A stretch of DNA of 64,000 nucleotides from JADCRZ01 sp037718865. GTDB taxonomy: Bacteria; Bacteroidota; Bacteroidia; Chitinophagales; Chitinophagaceae. How positions within the stretch are numbered: position 1 is the first letter of the stretch; each line of letters begins with the position of its first letter. Shown here in pieces: positions 57,393-63,875 of this stretch. The stretch lies in the NCBI GenBank assembly GCA_037718865.1, contig JBBJMP010000004.1:248001-312000 (forward strand). The letters run 5' to 3'. The position numbers and the translations under genes were made by a program. The notes under the pieces are model-generated. The model saw only the letters and a program-made list of their open reading frames with translations, ran no database searches and had not been told where the DNA came from.

Positions 57393-57590
57393 ATGCCACA
57401 AAAATTTGTACCCGGGCAGCGTATTGTCCTCCGCCAGAATGGTGATTCGCTTTATGGCAACATTATAAGTATAAAGAAGCTATTCGTAAAAGTACAGTTT
57501 GACGGCTTTACAAATCCCAAGGTTCTTGACGAGCTTTTTTCAGTCTTTTTGACCCCTGTCAGCCTCGTCGATCAATTCTCCCAAAATTAA
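57393..57590 (+). CDS. Family A small protein, copy 1 (PGQR-type)
   Basis: A 65-residue protein: KFVPGQRIVLRQNGDSLYGN, then IISIKKLFVKVQFDGFTNP, with a different C-terminus. It is one of five related copies in 57.4-60.8 kb sharing F-x-P-G-Q-R-[IV]-V, a C/S-x-x-G turn and V-Q-F. The pattern suggests a small all-beta SH3-like barrel. Starts at ATG 57393; an upstream TTG is unlikely. The C-terminal part lacks the LELCED acidic tail of copy 3, so it may be truncated. Function unknown. Confidence 0.6.
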   Translation: MPQKFVPGQRIVLRQNGDSLYGNIISIKKLFVKVQFDGFTNPKVLDELFSVFLTPVSLVDQFSQN

Positions 57591-57777
57591 CACGATGCAA
57601 TGGTGATCTGCTTCGATCATTCAAATGTGCAACCCAGTGGCCATTGATATTGGTTATCATCCCTTTGAAATATTTGTCAATGAACACCTGGAAGCCGCCG
57701 CCTGCTGCCGTAGGTTTCTGAGAGTTCACCTTTTTGCCCCTATCGCCGAAGGAAGCGGTGAATTCGATTGGCTTCAT
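57559..57777 (-). CDS. Small hypothetical protein, convergent with family A copy 1
   Basis: A 72-residue frame from MKPIEFTASFGDRGKK, with FQVFIDKYFKGMITNINGHWVAHLN. This Y/F-x-G...W-V-x-H-L-N pattern looks like a genuine small-protein family in Chitinophagaceae, remembered only loosely. Its end overlaps copy 1 of family A by 32 nt, and the C-terminal NDRSRSPLHRV may be out of frame relative to relatives. The frame is open to an ATG at 57858. Confidence 0.4.
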   Translation of the reverse strand: MKPIEFTASFGDRGKKVNSQKPTAAGGGFQVFIDKYFKGMITNINGHWVAHLNDRSRSPLHRVNFGRIDRRG

Positions 57778-57892
57778 AGTATTTTTACTCTTTTTTATTG
57801 TAAGCAGGCAAATCTTTGCTAAAAGGGCATGCTTTTTTAAGTGGTTGAAATTAGTCATGCTTTAAGAATTTCATTACTTTACAAAGATTATT

Positions 57893-58092
57893 ATGCAAAA
57901 CAAATTTGAACCAGGTCAGAGGGTTGTAGTGCGCGAAAATGATAATTGTATTTATGGAAACATTCTTAGCGTTAATAAGCCATTAATTGAAGTCCAGTTT
58001 GATGGGTTTCCTCAGCCCACTCTTTTGGGTAAGGAGTTTTAGCATACTTAGAGCTTTATAATGACCACAATAAGATGCAGGGAATTCAGTAA
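57893..58092 (+). pseudogene. Family A copy 2, frameshifted
   Basis: Reads MQNKFEPGQRVVVREND, NCIYGNILSVNKPLIEVQFD, then PTLLGKEF and a stop at 58040-58042. One base later, the next frame continues AYLELYNDHNK, matching the LADLELCEDHDDE end of copy 3. A single-base deletion near 58039 therefore truncates the product to 49 residues. The beta core is intact, so a shortened protein could still fold. Confidence 0.65.
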
Positions 58093-58144
58093 CTCAAAAA
58101 ATGTTTCCTGTGGCCGCTTTAATATAATTTAGTCGAAAAAATTT

Positions 58145-58333
58145 ATGAAAATGAGATTTGAACTAGGCCAAAGAGTTATGATCCGGAAAAATGATGATTG
58201 CGTCATGGGTCGGGTTATAAGCGCCGACGATGAGTATACGGTAGTCCAATTCGAGGATCTGGAACATCCAACCGTCTTGAATGAAGCTGCTTTGGCAGAT
58301 TTAGAACTTTGTGAAGATCATGACGATGAGTAA
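58145..58333 (+). CDS. Family A small protein, copy 3 (intact)
   Basis: The only apparently complete family A gene: 62 residues, RFELGQRVMIRKNDDCVMGR, VISADDEYTVVQFEDLEHP and the acidic end LADLELCEDHDDE. Predicted small beta-barrel with acidic tail. Its TAA overlaps the ATG of the following degraded B gene (ATG at 58326), showing the ancestral A-B order with translational coupling. Function unknown. Confidence 0.65.
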   Translation: MKMRFELGQRVMIRKNDDCVMGRVISADDEYTVVQFEDLEHPTVLNEAALADLELCEDHDDE

Positions 58334-58480
58334 TGTAATTGATTATAGAAGTGAAGGCCTTATGATTTCTTTATAAAAAGGGATGGCATCCGTTCTTACG
58401 TGTGCAGAAATGCGCAGATGTATGAGGACGAAGATGGATTTGCCGCGACCAGGACCTATATCATTTACTGTTTCCACTCT
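58326..58480 (+). pseudogene. Family B copy 1, degraded
   Basis: Begins MSNVIDYRSEGLM, like the intact B gene at 60770 (MSNVIDYTSEGFM), then hits TAA at 58374. In a shifted frame it continues VCRNAQMYEDEDGFAATRTY and IIYCFHS, aligning with INAQMYCDEDGLAPTGSYFV of the intact copy. The 3' third is missing. Confidence 0.75.
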
Positions 58481-58869
58481 AGTATTCTATGGTAACCGAT
58501 AGGCACTCCTTCATGTAGCCCCATTTTTTCTCATGATCGCATTTTTTTCCCTTCTCTTATTTTCGAATTAATGCACTCCTGGTGTATACTGTCTTTATTC
58601 ATTTTCGCGTAAGCGCTTAAACGTCCCTGATTGTCACATATTTTATAGCGGAGGTTATGGTAAATACTTATTTTGCCAAACAACGTGAAGCTATGCTAAA
58701 CGAAAAATTCCCGCGATGCCAACCAGGGCAGCGGGAAGTAGAGGGGGGCTGGATTATGAGGTGGCTATAAAAAGGACAAAATGCATACGAGTAATGAAGT
58801 AGTCTATTAGGTGTAAAATGTCCATAAACAAATAAAGAGTTGGCAAGATCTTAAAAAACAAATAATAAA
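58481..58869. other. Spacer without supported gene
   Basis: 389 nt of mostly AT-rich DNA. The only frame of note is 37 codons at 58657-58770 (MVNTYFAKQREAMLNEKFPR...), which I cannot support as a gene. It may hold decayed remains of a B or SRAP gene. Confidence 0.35.
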
Positions 58870-59108
58870 GTGAAATTTGAACCGGGGCAAAGAATTGTAG
58901 TTCCCAAAGATGATGATTGCGTTTTTTGGGAGGGTTATAGGTGTTAAGCACGGGGTTAACAGTGGTGCATTTTGAAAATCTGGAACACCCAACCATATTC
59001 GACGAATCTTTCTTATCGCAGCTTGAGCTATGCGAGGAGGATGAGATGATGAATGACCAATTGCAATTTGCCAGCTTACGTTTGAATAGTATACACTATG
59101 CCGATTGA
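58870..59108 (+). pseudogene. Family A copy 4, frameshifted
   Basis: Opens with GTG: VKFEPGQRIVVPKDDDCVF; a T insertion near 58925 moves GRVIGVKHGV to the next frame, and an extra A near 58961 moves the rest again: TVVHFENLEHPTIFDESFLS then QLELCEEDE. All parts match copy 3 (58145). The acidic tail runs on into MMNDQLQFAS before a stop at 59106-59108. Confidence 0.75.
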
Positions 59109-59109
59109 T

Positions 59110-59387
59110 AATATCTAATTATTGTTTTGACGTACCTTTTGAAAGCGATAGAGAGGCCAGAATATTTGGTTATCCATCCTGAAATGCACTTCAGCTGTGC
59201 AAGGGATTAACCCCCACTGGCAGGTACTTTTATCTATTACCTCCATCCGCAAGGCGGCCCCTGCCACTTGATCATAGAACAAGATGAAAATTGTAATTGG
59301 ATATCAGAATGCCTTCCTTTTATTCCCAATGACTTTGTTTGCTTAATTGTAGATAAGGGAGAATCAAAATCAAGAGAATTATGCTAA
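59110..59387 (+). pseudogene. Family B' copy, degraded
   Basis: Fragments in different frames match the intact gene at 61084: NYCFDVPFESDREARIFGY, then GLTPTGRYF, then YLHPQGGPCHLIIEQDENCN and WISECLPFIPNDFVCLIVD. The ending RELC is followed by TAA at 59385-59387. At least one internal stop and one frameshift prevent translation. Confidence 0.75.
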
Positions 59388-59525
59388 TACAATGGCATCC
59401 GAATTCCAGTGGCTGAATTCATTCGCTTGAAACAGATAAAAAAGGAAGAATTCTGGCTTTTGGAATTTAAATTTGGACTTCCGATACAGACTCGGCTGCT
59501 TGCCAGTTTAGGAGTTGAACCTTGA
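59382..59525 (+). pseudogene. N-terminal relic of an SRAP (HMCES/YedK-like) gene
   Basis: Immediately after the B' relic the frame reads C-stop-YNGIRIPVAEFIRLKQIKK, then about 25 unrelated-looking residues to TGA. Bacteroidota SRAP proteins often begin M-C-Y-Y-N-G followed by E-F/Y-I-R-L, where Cys2 forms the DNA-protein crosslink at abasic sites. Here the Met codon is TTA and the first Tyr codon is TAA. The remaining SRAP body is absent; a C-terminal SRAP piece is found 1.8 kb downstream. The assignment rests on a short match. Confidence 0.55.
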
Positions 59526-59536
59526 ATTTTTTTCGT

Positions 59537-60646
59537 ATGTTTATCCAAATAATGTTGACATGCGGACAAACATACTACTTGTTTGTAGGAACATATACAA
59601 AAACAGGTAGCAAAGGAATTTATGTATATCATTTCAATGCAGCTACAGGAAAGGCAGAACATATCAGCAATACAGAAGGTGTGATAAATCCTTCTTACGT
59701 AGCAATAGCACCGAATAATAAATACATATATGCAGTAACTGAGTCAGGCGGAAGTCTGGGTCCCGACGGTCAACAACCCGGAAGCGTAAGTGCTTTCACC
59801 TTTGATAGGTCATCTGGACAATTAAGCTTCATTAATAAACAGCCCAGTGGTGGCGATAATCCATGTTATGTAACTGTAAGCAAAAATAACAGATGGGTAC
59901 TGGCAGGCAATTACATGGGAGGAAGTTTATCAGCATTTCAGGTGGATGCTGATGGAAGGCTGCAGCCTTTCAGCCAATTAATTGAACATACCGGTAAAAG
60001 TGTCAATGAACGACGACAGGAAAAACCTCATGTTCATGCAACGGTACTTTCTCCAGCTGAGGATTATGTGTTTGTTCCAGACTTAGGAATTGATAGAGTG
60101 CATATCTATAAATTTAATCCGGCTTCTAATAAACCTCTGCAACCAGGACGGCCGCCGTTTGTTGCATCTACCCCTGGTAGTGGACCCAGACATTTTACCT
60201 TCCATCCCAATAAGAAACATGCTTACCTGATTGAAGAACTGAGCGGTACTGTAGTGGCATACGCCCATACAGACGGAAGATTATCTTTCAAACAACGTAT
60301 TTCAACTCATCCTGCAGATTACAAAGGAATTATTGGAAGTGCGGATATCCATACATCACCTGATGGTAAATTCTTATACGCATCAAACCGCGGTGACGCA
60401 AATTCCCTCACTATTTTTTCCATTGATGCAAAGACCGGCCGGCTGTCATTACAGGGACATCAGTCTACACTTGGAGTAACGCCCCGGAACTTTACTCTGG
60501 ATCCTTCCGGAAATTATTTATTAGTAGCCAACCAAGGGACAAACAATGTAGTTATTTTCAAAAGAAATCAACAAACCGGCTTATTGCGGGCAACTGGCCA
60601 ACAACTTTCTGTTCCTACTCCTTCTTGCCTGAAGATGATGAAATAA
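59537..60646 (+). CDS. Lactonase family beta-propeller (6-phosphogluconolactonase-like)
   Basis: A 369-residue seven-bladed propeller of the YbhE/lactonase family. Typical blades: YYLFVGTYTKTGSKGIYVYH, INPSYVAIAPNNKYIYAVTE, PHVHATVLSPAEDYVFVPDL, GPRHFTFHPNKKHAYLIEEL and TPRNFTLDPSGNYLLVANQG. Homologues in this phylum usually carry a full signal peptide ending in AQ; here only MFIQIMLTCGQ precedes the domain and directly adjoins the SRAP relic, so the 5' end may have been rebuilt by recombination. ATG 59537 is chosen; TTG 59522 is possible. Flanked by array relics on both sides. Confidence 0.85.
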   Translation: MFIQIMLTCGQTYYLFVGTYTKTGSKGIYVYHFNAATGKAEHISNTEGVINPSYVAIAPNNKYIYAVTESGGSLGPDGQQPGSVSAFTFDRSSGQLSFINKQPSGGDNPCYVTVSKNNRWVLAGNYMGGSLSAFQVDADGRLQPFSQLIEHTGKSVNERRQEKPHVHATVLSPAEDYVFVPDLGIDRVHIYKFNPASNKPLQPGRPPFVASTPGSGPRHFTFHPNKKHAYLIEELSGTVVAYAHTDGRLSFKQRISTHPADYKGIIGSADIHTSPDGKFLYASNRGDANSLTIFSIDAKTGRLSLQGHQSTLGVTPRNFTLDPSGNYLLVANQGTNNVVIFKRNQQTGLLRATGQQLSVPTPSCLKMMK

Positions 60647-60726
60647 CTAATTTACCTTTACTTTACTCCACCAGTATAAACGCTGCCCAGAAATAAGGTA
60701 GATATTTTTCTTCATTTTCAGTTGCG

Positions 60727-60777
60727 CCTTGCGCAAGGCTCCTCGAACTTTGCGAGGATGACGACGATGATGAGTAA
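60727..60777 (+). pseudogene. 3' fragment of a family A gene
   Basis: Only the end remains: ARLLELCEDDDDDE and TAA at 60775-60777, matching LADLELCEDHDDE of copy 3. The next B gene starts inside it (ATG 60767 or 60770), exactly as at 58326. It shows that an A gene once preceded this B gene. Confidence 0.65.
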
Positions 60778-61078
60778 TGTAATTGACTATACAAGCGAAG
60801 GGTTTATGGTTCCTTATGAAAGGGATGATTCCCGGTGCTATGTCTCGATAAACGCACAGATGTACTGCGATGAGGATGGGCTCGCGCCTACCGGCAGTTA
60901 TTTTGTTTATTGCTTACATCCGCATAAAGGCAGTTGCTATTTCACTGTCGAACATGACCATGACCTTTCCAAATGGATTACTACAGACGCCCCTTCATTC
61001 ATAGAGCATCGATTCATTGCCTGGATAGGTGAAAAGATCGATGAAAGAAAAATGGTTTCTATAAGCGAAACCGTGTAA
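60770..61078 (+). CDS. Family B protein (intact copy)
   Basis: A 102-residue protein of unknown function: MSNVIDYTSEGFMVPYERDD, YVSINAQMYCDEDGLAPTGS, YFVYCLHPHKGSCYFTVEHD, then WITTDAPSFIEHRFIAWIGE. Alternating strands with conserved P-T-G-x-Y-F-V-Y-C-L-H-P-x-x-G-x-C suggest a compact beta-rich fold. The frame is open to 60722, but the start at 60770 matches the degraded copy at 58326 and overlaps the A-family stop. Related to the next gene (B'), 5 nt downstream. Confidence 0.65.
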   Translation: MSNVIDYTSEGFMVPYERDDSRCYVSINAQMYCDEDGLAPTGSYFVYCLHPHKGSCYFTVEHDHDLSKWITTDAPSFIEHRFIAWIGEKIDERKMVSISETV

Positions 61079-61083
61079 ACCCT

Positions 61084-61392
61084 ATGCAGACTGATAACGA
61101 TTATGAAGATTTCTGCTTTAACGTGCCATTTCAAAGAGATGAAGGTCCTGGATATGTGTCCATCCATGCGGAAATGGTCCCCGAAGTTCAAGGCTTTTCA
61201 CCGACCGGCCGTTACTTTGTCTACTGCCTTCATCCAGTTGGCGGGACCTGCCATTTTATTGTCGAGCAGGATGTACAAGGCAATTGGATGTCCGAGAGCC
61301 TTCCTCCTTTTATCGATGATAAATTTATCGATTTTATAGCTGACAGAGCCCCGGATGATCCAGCCTTCAGAATGGGGCCTGGTACCCTTTAA
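61084..61392 (+). CDS. Family B' protein (paralogue of the preceding gene), 3' end rearranged
   Basis: Shares the B core: FCFNVPFQRDEGPGYVSIHA, GFSPTGRYFVYCLHPVGGTC and HFIVEQDVQGNWMSESLPPF, then DDKFIDFIADRAPDD. It is more like the relic at 59110 than like its neighbour. The last ~12 residues (PAFRMGPGTL) are an out-of-frame reading of SRAP sequence, so the natural stop was lost where the SRAP fragment was joined (about 61350). Function unknown. Confidence 0.6.
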   Translation: MQTDNDYEDFCFNVPFQRDEGPGYVSIHAEMVPEVQGFSPTGRYFVYCLHPVGGTCHFIVEQDVQGNWMSESLPPFIDDKFIDFIADRAPDDPAFRMGPGTL

Positions 61393-61945
61393 GGGGATGG
61401 ATGAGAAGAAGGCAAAGGAATATCAGAAGTTTACTGTCAACGCCAAGGGGGAGGAATTATATGAAAAGAAATCTTTCAAGGATCTAATTGATAGCCAAAG
61501 GTGCATAATAATCGTTGAGGGCTTCTATGAATGGATGCACGTTGGCGCTGGAAAGAATCTTGTGAAATACCCGTTTTATATTGCCCCCAAAGATGAAGAA
61601 TTCTTTTTCATTGCTGGAATATGGAACGAATGGAAAAACTTCACCACAAAACAATCTTCTTTGAGCTCAGTCATTATTACCTCTGAGGCTAATCCGCTAA
61701 TGGCCAAGATTCATAACAGTAAGAAGCGCATGCCTTTAATGTTTCATTCTTCCCAGGTCAATAACTGGCTATCAAGGAGCTTAACAAGGGAGGAAGTAAC
61801 TTCCATGATCCGGCCTTATGATGAAAACAGGATCAAAGCGCACTCCATAACTAAAAAGTTCAATCATTTTCAAAAGGAAACGACGAACATTCCTGAGATT
61901 AGCGATTATGTAGATTATCCTGAGTTGCAAATGCTTATTAACTGA
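61355..61945 (+). pseudogene. SRAP (HMCES/YedK-like) protein lacking its N-terminus
   Basis: A 196-residue open frame starting within the SRAP fold: PSEWGLVPFKGMDEKKAKEY. Family residues remain: Asn in TVNAKGEELYEKKSF, catalytic Glu in VEGFYEWMHVGAG, and His in MAKIHNSKKRMPLMF. About 80-90 N-terminal residues including the essential Cys2 are missing, so it cannot form the thiazolidine crosslink with abasic DNA. Marked pseudogene, though the frame is intact and could be translated from the ATG at 61355, overlapping B' by 38 nt. Confidence 0.8.
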
Positions 61946-62022
61946 GGGCAATAACTTCAAAATCACATACTAAATATAGTAGTATTATTTGACTAAAGTT
62001 TTTACCTGCAAATAAGACCTCT

Positions 62023-62358
62023 ATGAACTATTTCCGGGTAACAATAGAGCTTAAAGGAAAGATAATAACCGGCATTCGAAAGAACCCCTTTGACACAGAC
62101 ACCGCCTTCGTAACTTTCAAGGCGCATGCAGAAAATTACTACGGAAGCAGAATGTTGCACTTCGATTGCGTCCAATTAAGCAATCATTGCGATGAGGTCA
62201 AGCTGCATTTAAAGCAACAAGGCCGCACCGGCAAAACGCATAATGAACCGGATAATGATTTCGGCCTGGATCCGATTGATGAAAAAATCCTGAATGCGCC
62301 TTCCCGAAAACACACTGGTCATGGAGGAGGGAAATACAGGAATCATAATTCAGATTAA
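62023..62358 (+). CDS. Hypothetical protein
   Basis: A 111-residue protein: strand-rich N-terminus (MNYFRVTIELKGKIITGIRK; TAFVTFKAHAENYYGSRMLH) and a hydrophilic, His/Gly-rich tail (RKHTGHGGGKYRNHN). No family recognised. It lies 77 nt after the SRAP fragment, in the same orientation as the array, and looks like a typical accessory/mobile-element gene. Confidence 0.5.
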   Translation: MNYFRVTIELKGKIITGIRKNPFDTDTAFVTFKAHAENYYGSRMLHFDCVQLSNHCDEVKLHLKQQGRTGKTHNEPDNDFGLDPIDEKILNAPSRKHTGHGGGKYRNHNSD

Positions 62359-62556
62359 GATTGTTTATAAAGTGAACTCTGGAATTGTCTTAGCTGTTGG
62401 GTCAAAGCATGTTTCAGAAATCACTAATCTTAAGTATTACTGTTTAATATTTTGTATTAAATCAGTCCTTGATTTTGCAATTTCCTGAACGACCACACAT
62501 TTTATTTACCGCAGGATCAAAGAAAAACAAATATATTGGTGGCAAATTACTTTGAT

Positions 62557-62658
62557 ATGGACACTGAAATGGAACGTTGGGCGGAGCGCATGAAGGAAAA
62601 CTGGAAGCGCCAGAACTACCAAAAAGAAAACGTAAAGGTCTTTCCGAAGAAGAGTTAA
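62557..62658 (+). CDS. Very small ORF, charged peptide
   Basis: 33 codons: MDTEMERWAERMKENWKRQN, then YQKENVKVFPKKS. Helical and highly charged. An overlapping frame (ending HVEAGIHVKKTK at about 62700) also looks protein-like (KRKRKGLSEEELN), so the correct frame is uncertain and a frameshift is possible. The preceding 198 nt (62359-62556) hold nothing I can support. Confidence 0.3.
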   Translation: MDTEMERWAERMKENWKRQNYQKENVKVFPKKS

Positions 62659-62709
62659 ACCACGTTGAAGCAGGGATCCATGTTAAGAAAACGAAATAAA
62701 TAATCATCA

Positions 62710-62865
62710 ATGCCTACTTCCAACATCATGGAAGAACTGTATGAGCTGGAAGCATATGCAGACGGCTTAAAAGAACTGGGCCCAGAAAATAAGGAGAAAG
62801 CTACAGGCAAGCCAGACACCATCAAAATGCAAGTTCGGAAAGGAATGGCCGGAAGAAAAAATTAG
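62710..62865 (+). CDS. Very small ORF
   Basis: 51 codons: MPTSNIMEELYELEAYADGL, KELGPENKEKATGKPDTIKM, then QVRKGMAGRKN. A second frame across its 3' half reads GKEWPEEKIRIINKRIKTVL and ends in an ATGA overlap with the next gene, so this may be one longer gene with a frameshift near 62800. Confidence 0.35.
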   Translation: MPTSNIMEELYELEAYADGLKELGPENKEKATGKPDTIKMQVRKGMAGRKN

Positions 62866-62907
62866 GATCATCAACAAACGAATTAAGACCGTCCTTAAAA
62901 GATCAAT

Positions 62908-63099
62908 ATGAACAGCATGACAGTAACCCTATCCCCTTGCGATCAGCAAACAGTCACCCGCATACGCAGTGAAATTAAACGCGGATTTGTTAACCTGACG
63001 GACATAGACAGGTTGCTCGCAAAGCTGGACAGTGAGGCTCCACCACCTGTTAGGAAAAGCAGGCGCACCGATTTCACCAATAGAATGAAACCTTTCTAA
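62908..63099 (+). CDS. Hypothetical small protein
   Basis: A 63-residue protein: MTVTLSPCDQQTVTRIRSEI, KRGFVNLTDIDRLLAKLDSE, then a basic proline-containing tail (PPPVRKSRRTDFTNRMKPF). No family recognised. In line with a series of small same-strand genes. Confidence 0.45.
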   Translation: MNSMTVTLSPCDQQTVTRIRSEIKRGFVNLTDIDRLLAKLDSEAPPPVRKSRRTDFTNRMKPF

Positions 63100-63141
63100 A
63101 AAAATGCCAGAAGGATTATTTATAGGGGTGAGTTTAACGTC

Positions 63142-63387
63142 TTGATTAAGAAGATCGACTTTCTCGAGCAGTATGTAATAGAAACTTCGAAGACCGTCAG
63201 TAAAAGCCGGTGGATGACATCGCATGAAGCAATGCAAGAGATAGGATGCAAAAGTACAAAACTTCGGATGCTCAGAAACGAAGGCGCTTTGGAGTGGAGG
63301 TTTTCAGGCAACGGTAAAGGGGTAATGTTTCTCCGTAAGTCAGTCGAAGAATACATCAACAGCAAATCCACATTAATACAAAACTAA
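63142..63387 (+). CDS. Helix-turn-helix (MerR/excisionase-like) protein
   Basis: An 81-residue protein with a winged-HTH pattern: WMTSHEAMQEIGCKSTKLRM, LRNEGALEWRFSGNGKGVMF, LRKSVEEYINSKS. This is the helix-turn-helix plus wing plan of excisionase/MerR-like domains common in conjugative and phage elements. It starts with TTG at 63142 after a purine-rich stretch (AGGGGTGAG); no closer ATG keeps the N-terminal coiled segment. Confidence 0.65.
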   Translation: MIKKIDFLEQYVIETSKTVSKSRWMTSHEAMQEIGCKSTKLRMLRNEGALEWRFSGNGKGVMFLRKSVEEYINSKSTLIQN

Positions 63388-63443
63388 AATGGTGGAGGAG
63401 AAAAGGTGTACGGGCGGCATGTGTGGAGTTTGAATTTCCAAAG

Positions 63444-63477
63444 CATAAAAAAGCCCGGCGAGTAAAAACAAGCCGGG
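63444..63477 (-). terminator. Terminator for the minus-strand winged-helix genes
   Basis: CCCGGC (63454-63459) pairs with GCCGGG (63472-63477); on the minus strand the stem is followed by a T6 tract (63447-63452). It lies downstream of the minus-strand genes at the window end, 54 nt beyond their last stop. Confidence 0.65.
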
Positions 63478-63530
63478 GGTTAGAGAATAACAGTTGATAA
63501 TCACAGCCCAATTGTAGGGCAACATCTTTA

Positions 63531-63865
63531 TCAGCCGGCTGGTCGGCTTGCTATAATGCTTTTGTAATACCTGGCCGAATCAACGCTTGTTTCTTCGAAG
63601 GGCGCCAGGCTGTATTCCTTGCACTTCACATTTTTAATCCTGATAAACCGGGAATAGATTGTTATTTCCTTGCGCAGATCTGCGATACGGCTATTCAGAA
63701 AGCCTATGCCCATATCCCGGGCTTGCAGGAAGTTAATTGTACTGCCAGCTAGCAGATGCTCGTAAAGGCGTTTATTTGCGCTTCCAGGTTATATGTATTA
63801 ATTCGGCTGCTGGTTGGGATTCCGGCCGTATCGTTCTTTTCGAACGGGTTGAGTTTGCTTGACAT
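63531..63865 (-). pseudogene. Winged-helix (HTH_39-like) protein with a frameshift
   Basis: Starts MSSKLNPFEKNDTAGIPTSS, RINTYNLEAQIN, then stops at 63749-63751. In the neighbouring frame the protein continues RLYEHLLAGSTINFLQARDM, GIGFLNSRIADLRKEI, RIKNVKCKEYSLAPFE to a stop at 63531. Adding one C near 63770 restores a single ~110-residue gene. The second part fits the short winged-helix domain of phage and plasmid genomes (L-x-x-G-x-I-x-x-x-x-A ... R-I-x-D-L-R). The 60-codon downstream part alone may be translated from ATG 63713. Confidence 0.6.
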
Positions 63866-63875
63866 AAATTCTGGT

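Noticed and set aside
58657..58770. 37-codon frame with KQREAMLNEKFPR resembling an SRAP internal segment
   Set aside because: The likeness is only a few residues and the surrounding SRAP motifs are missing; not enough to call a relic.
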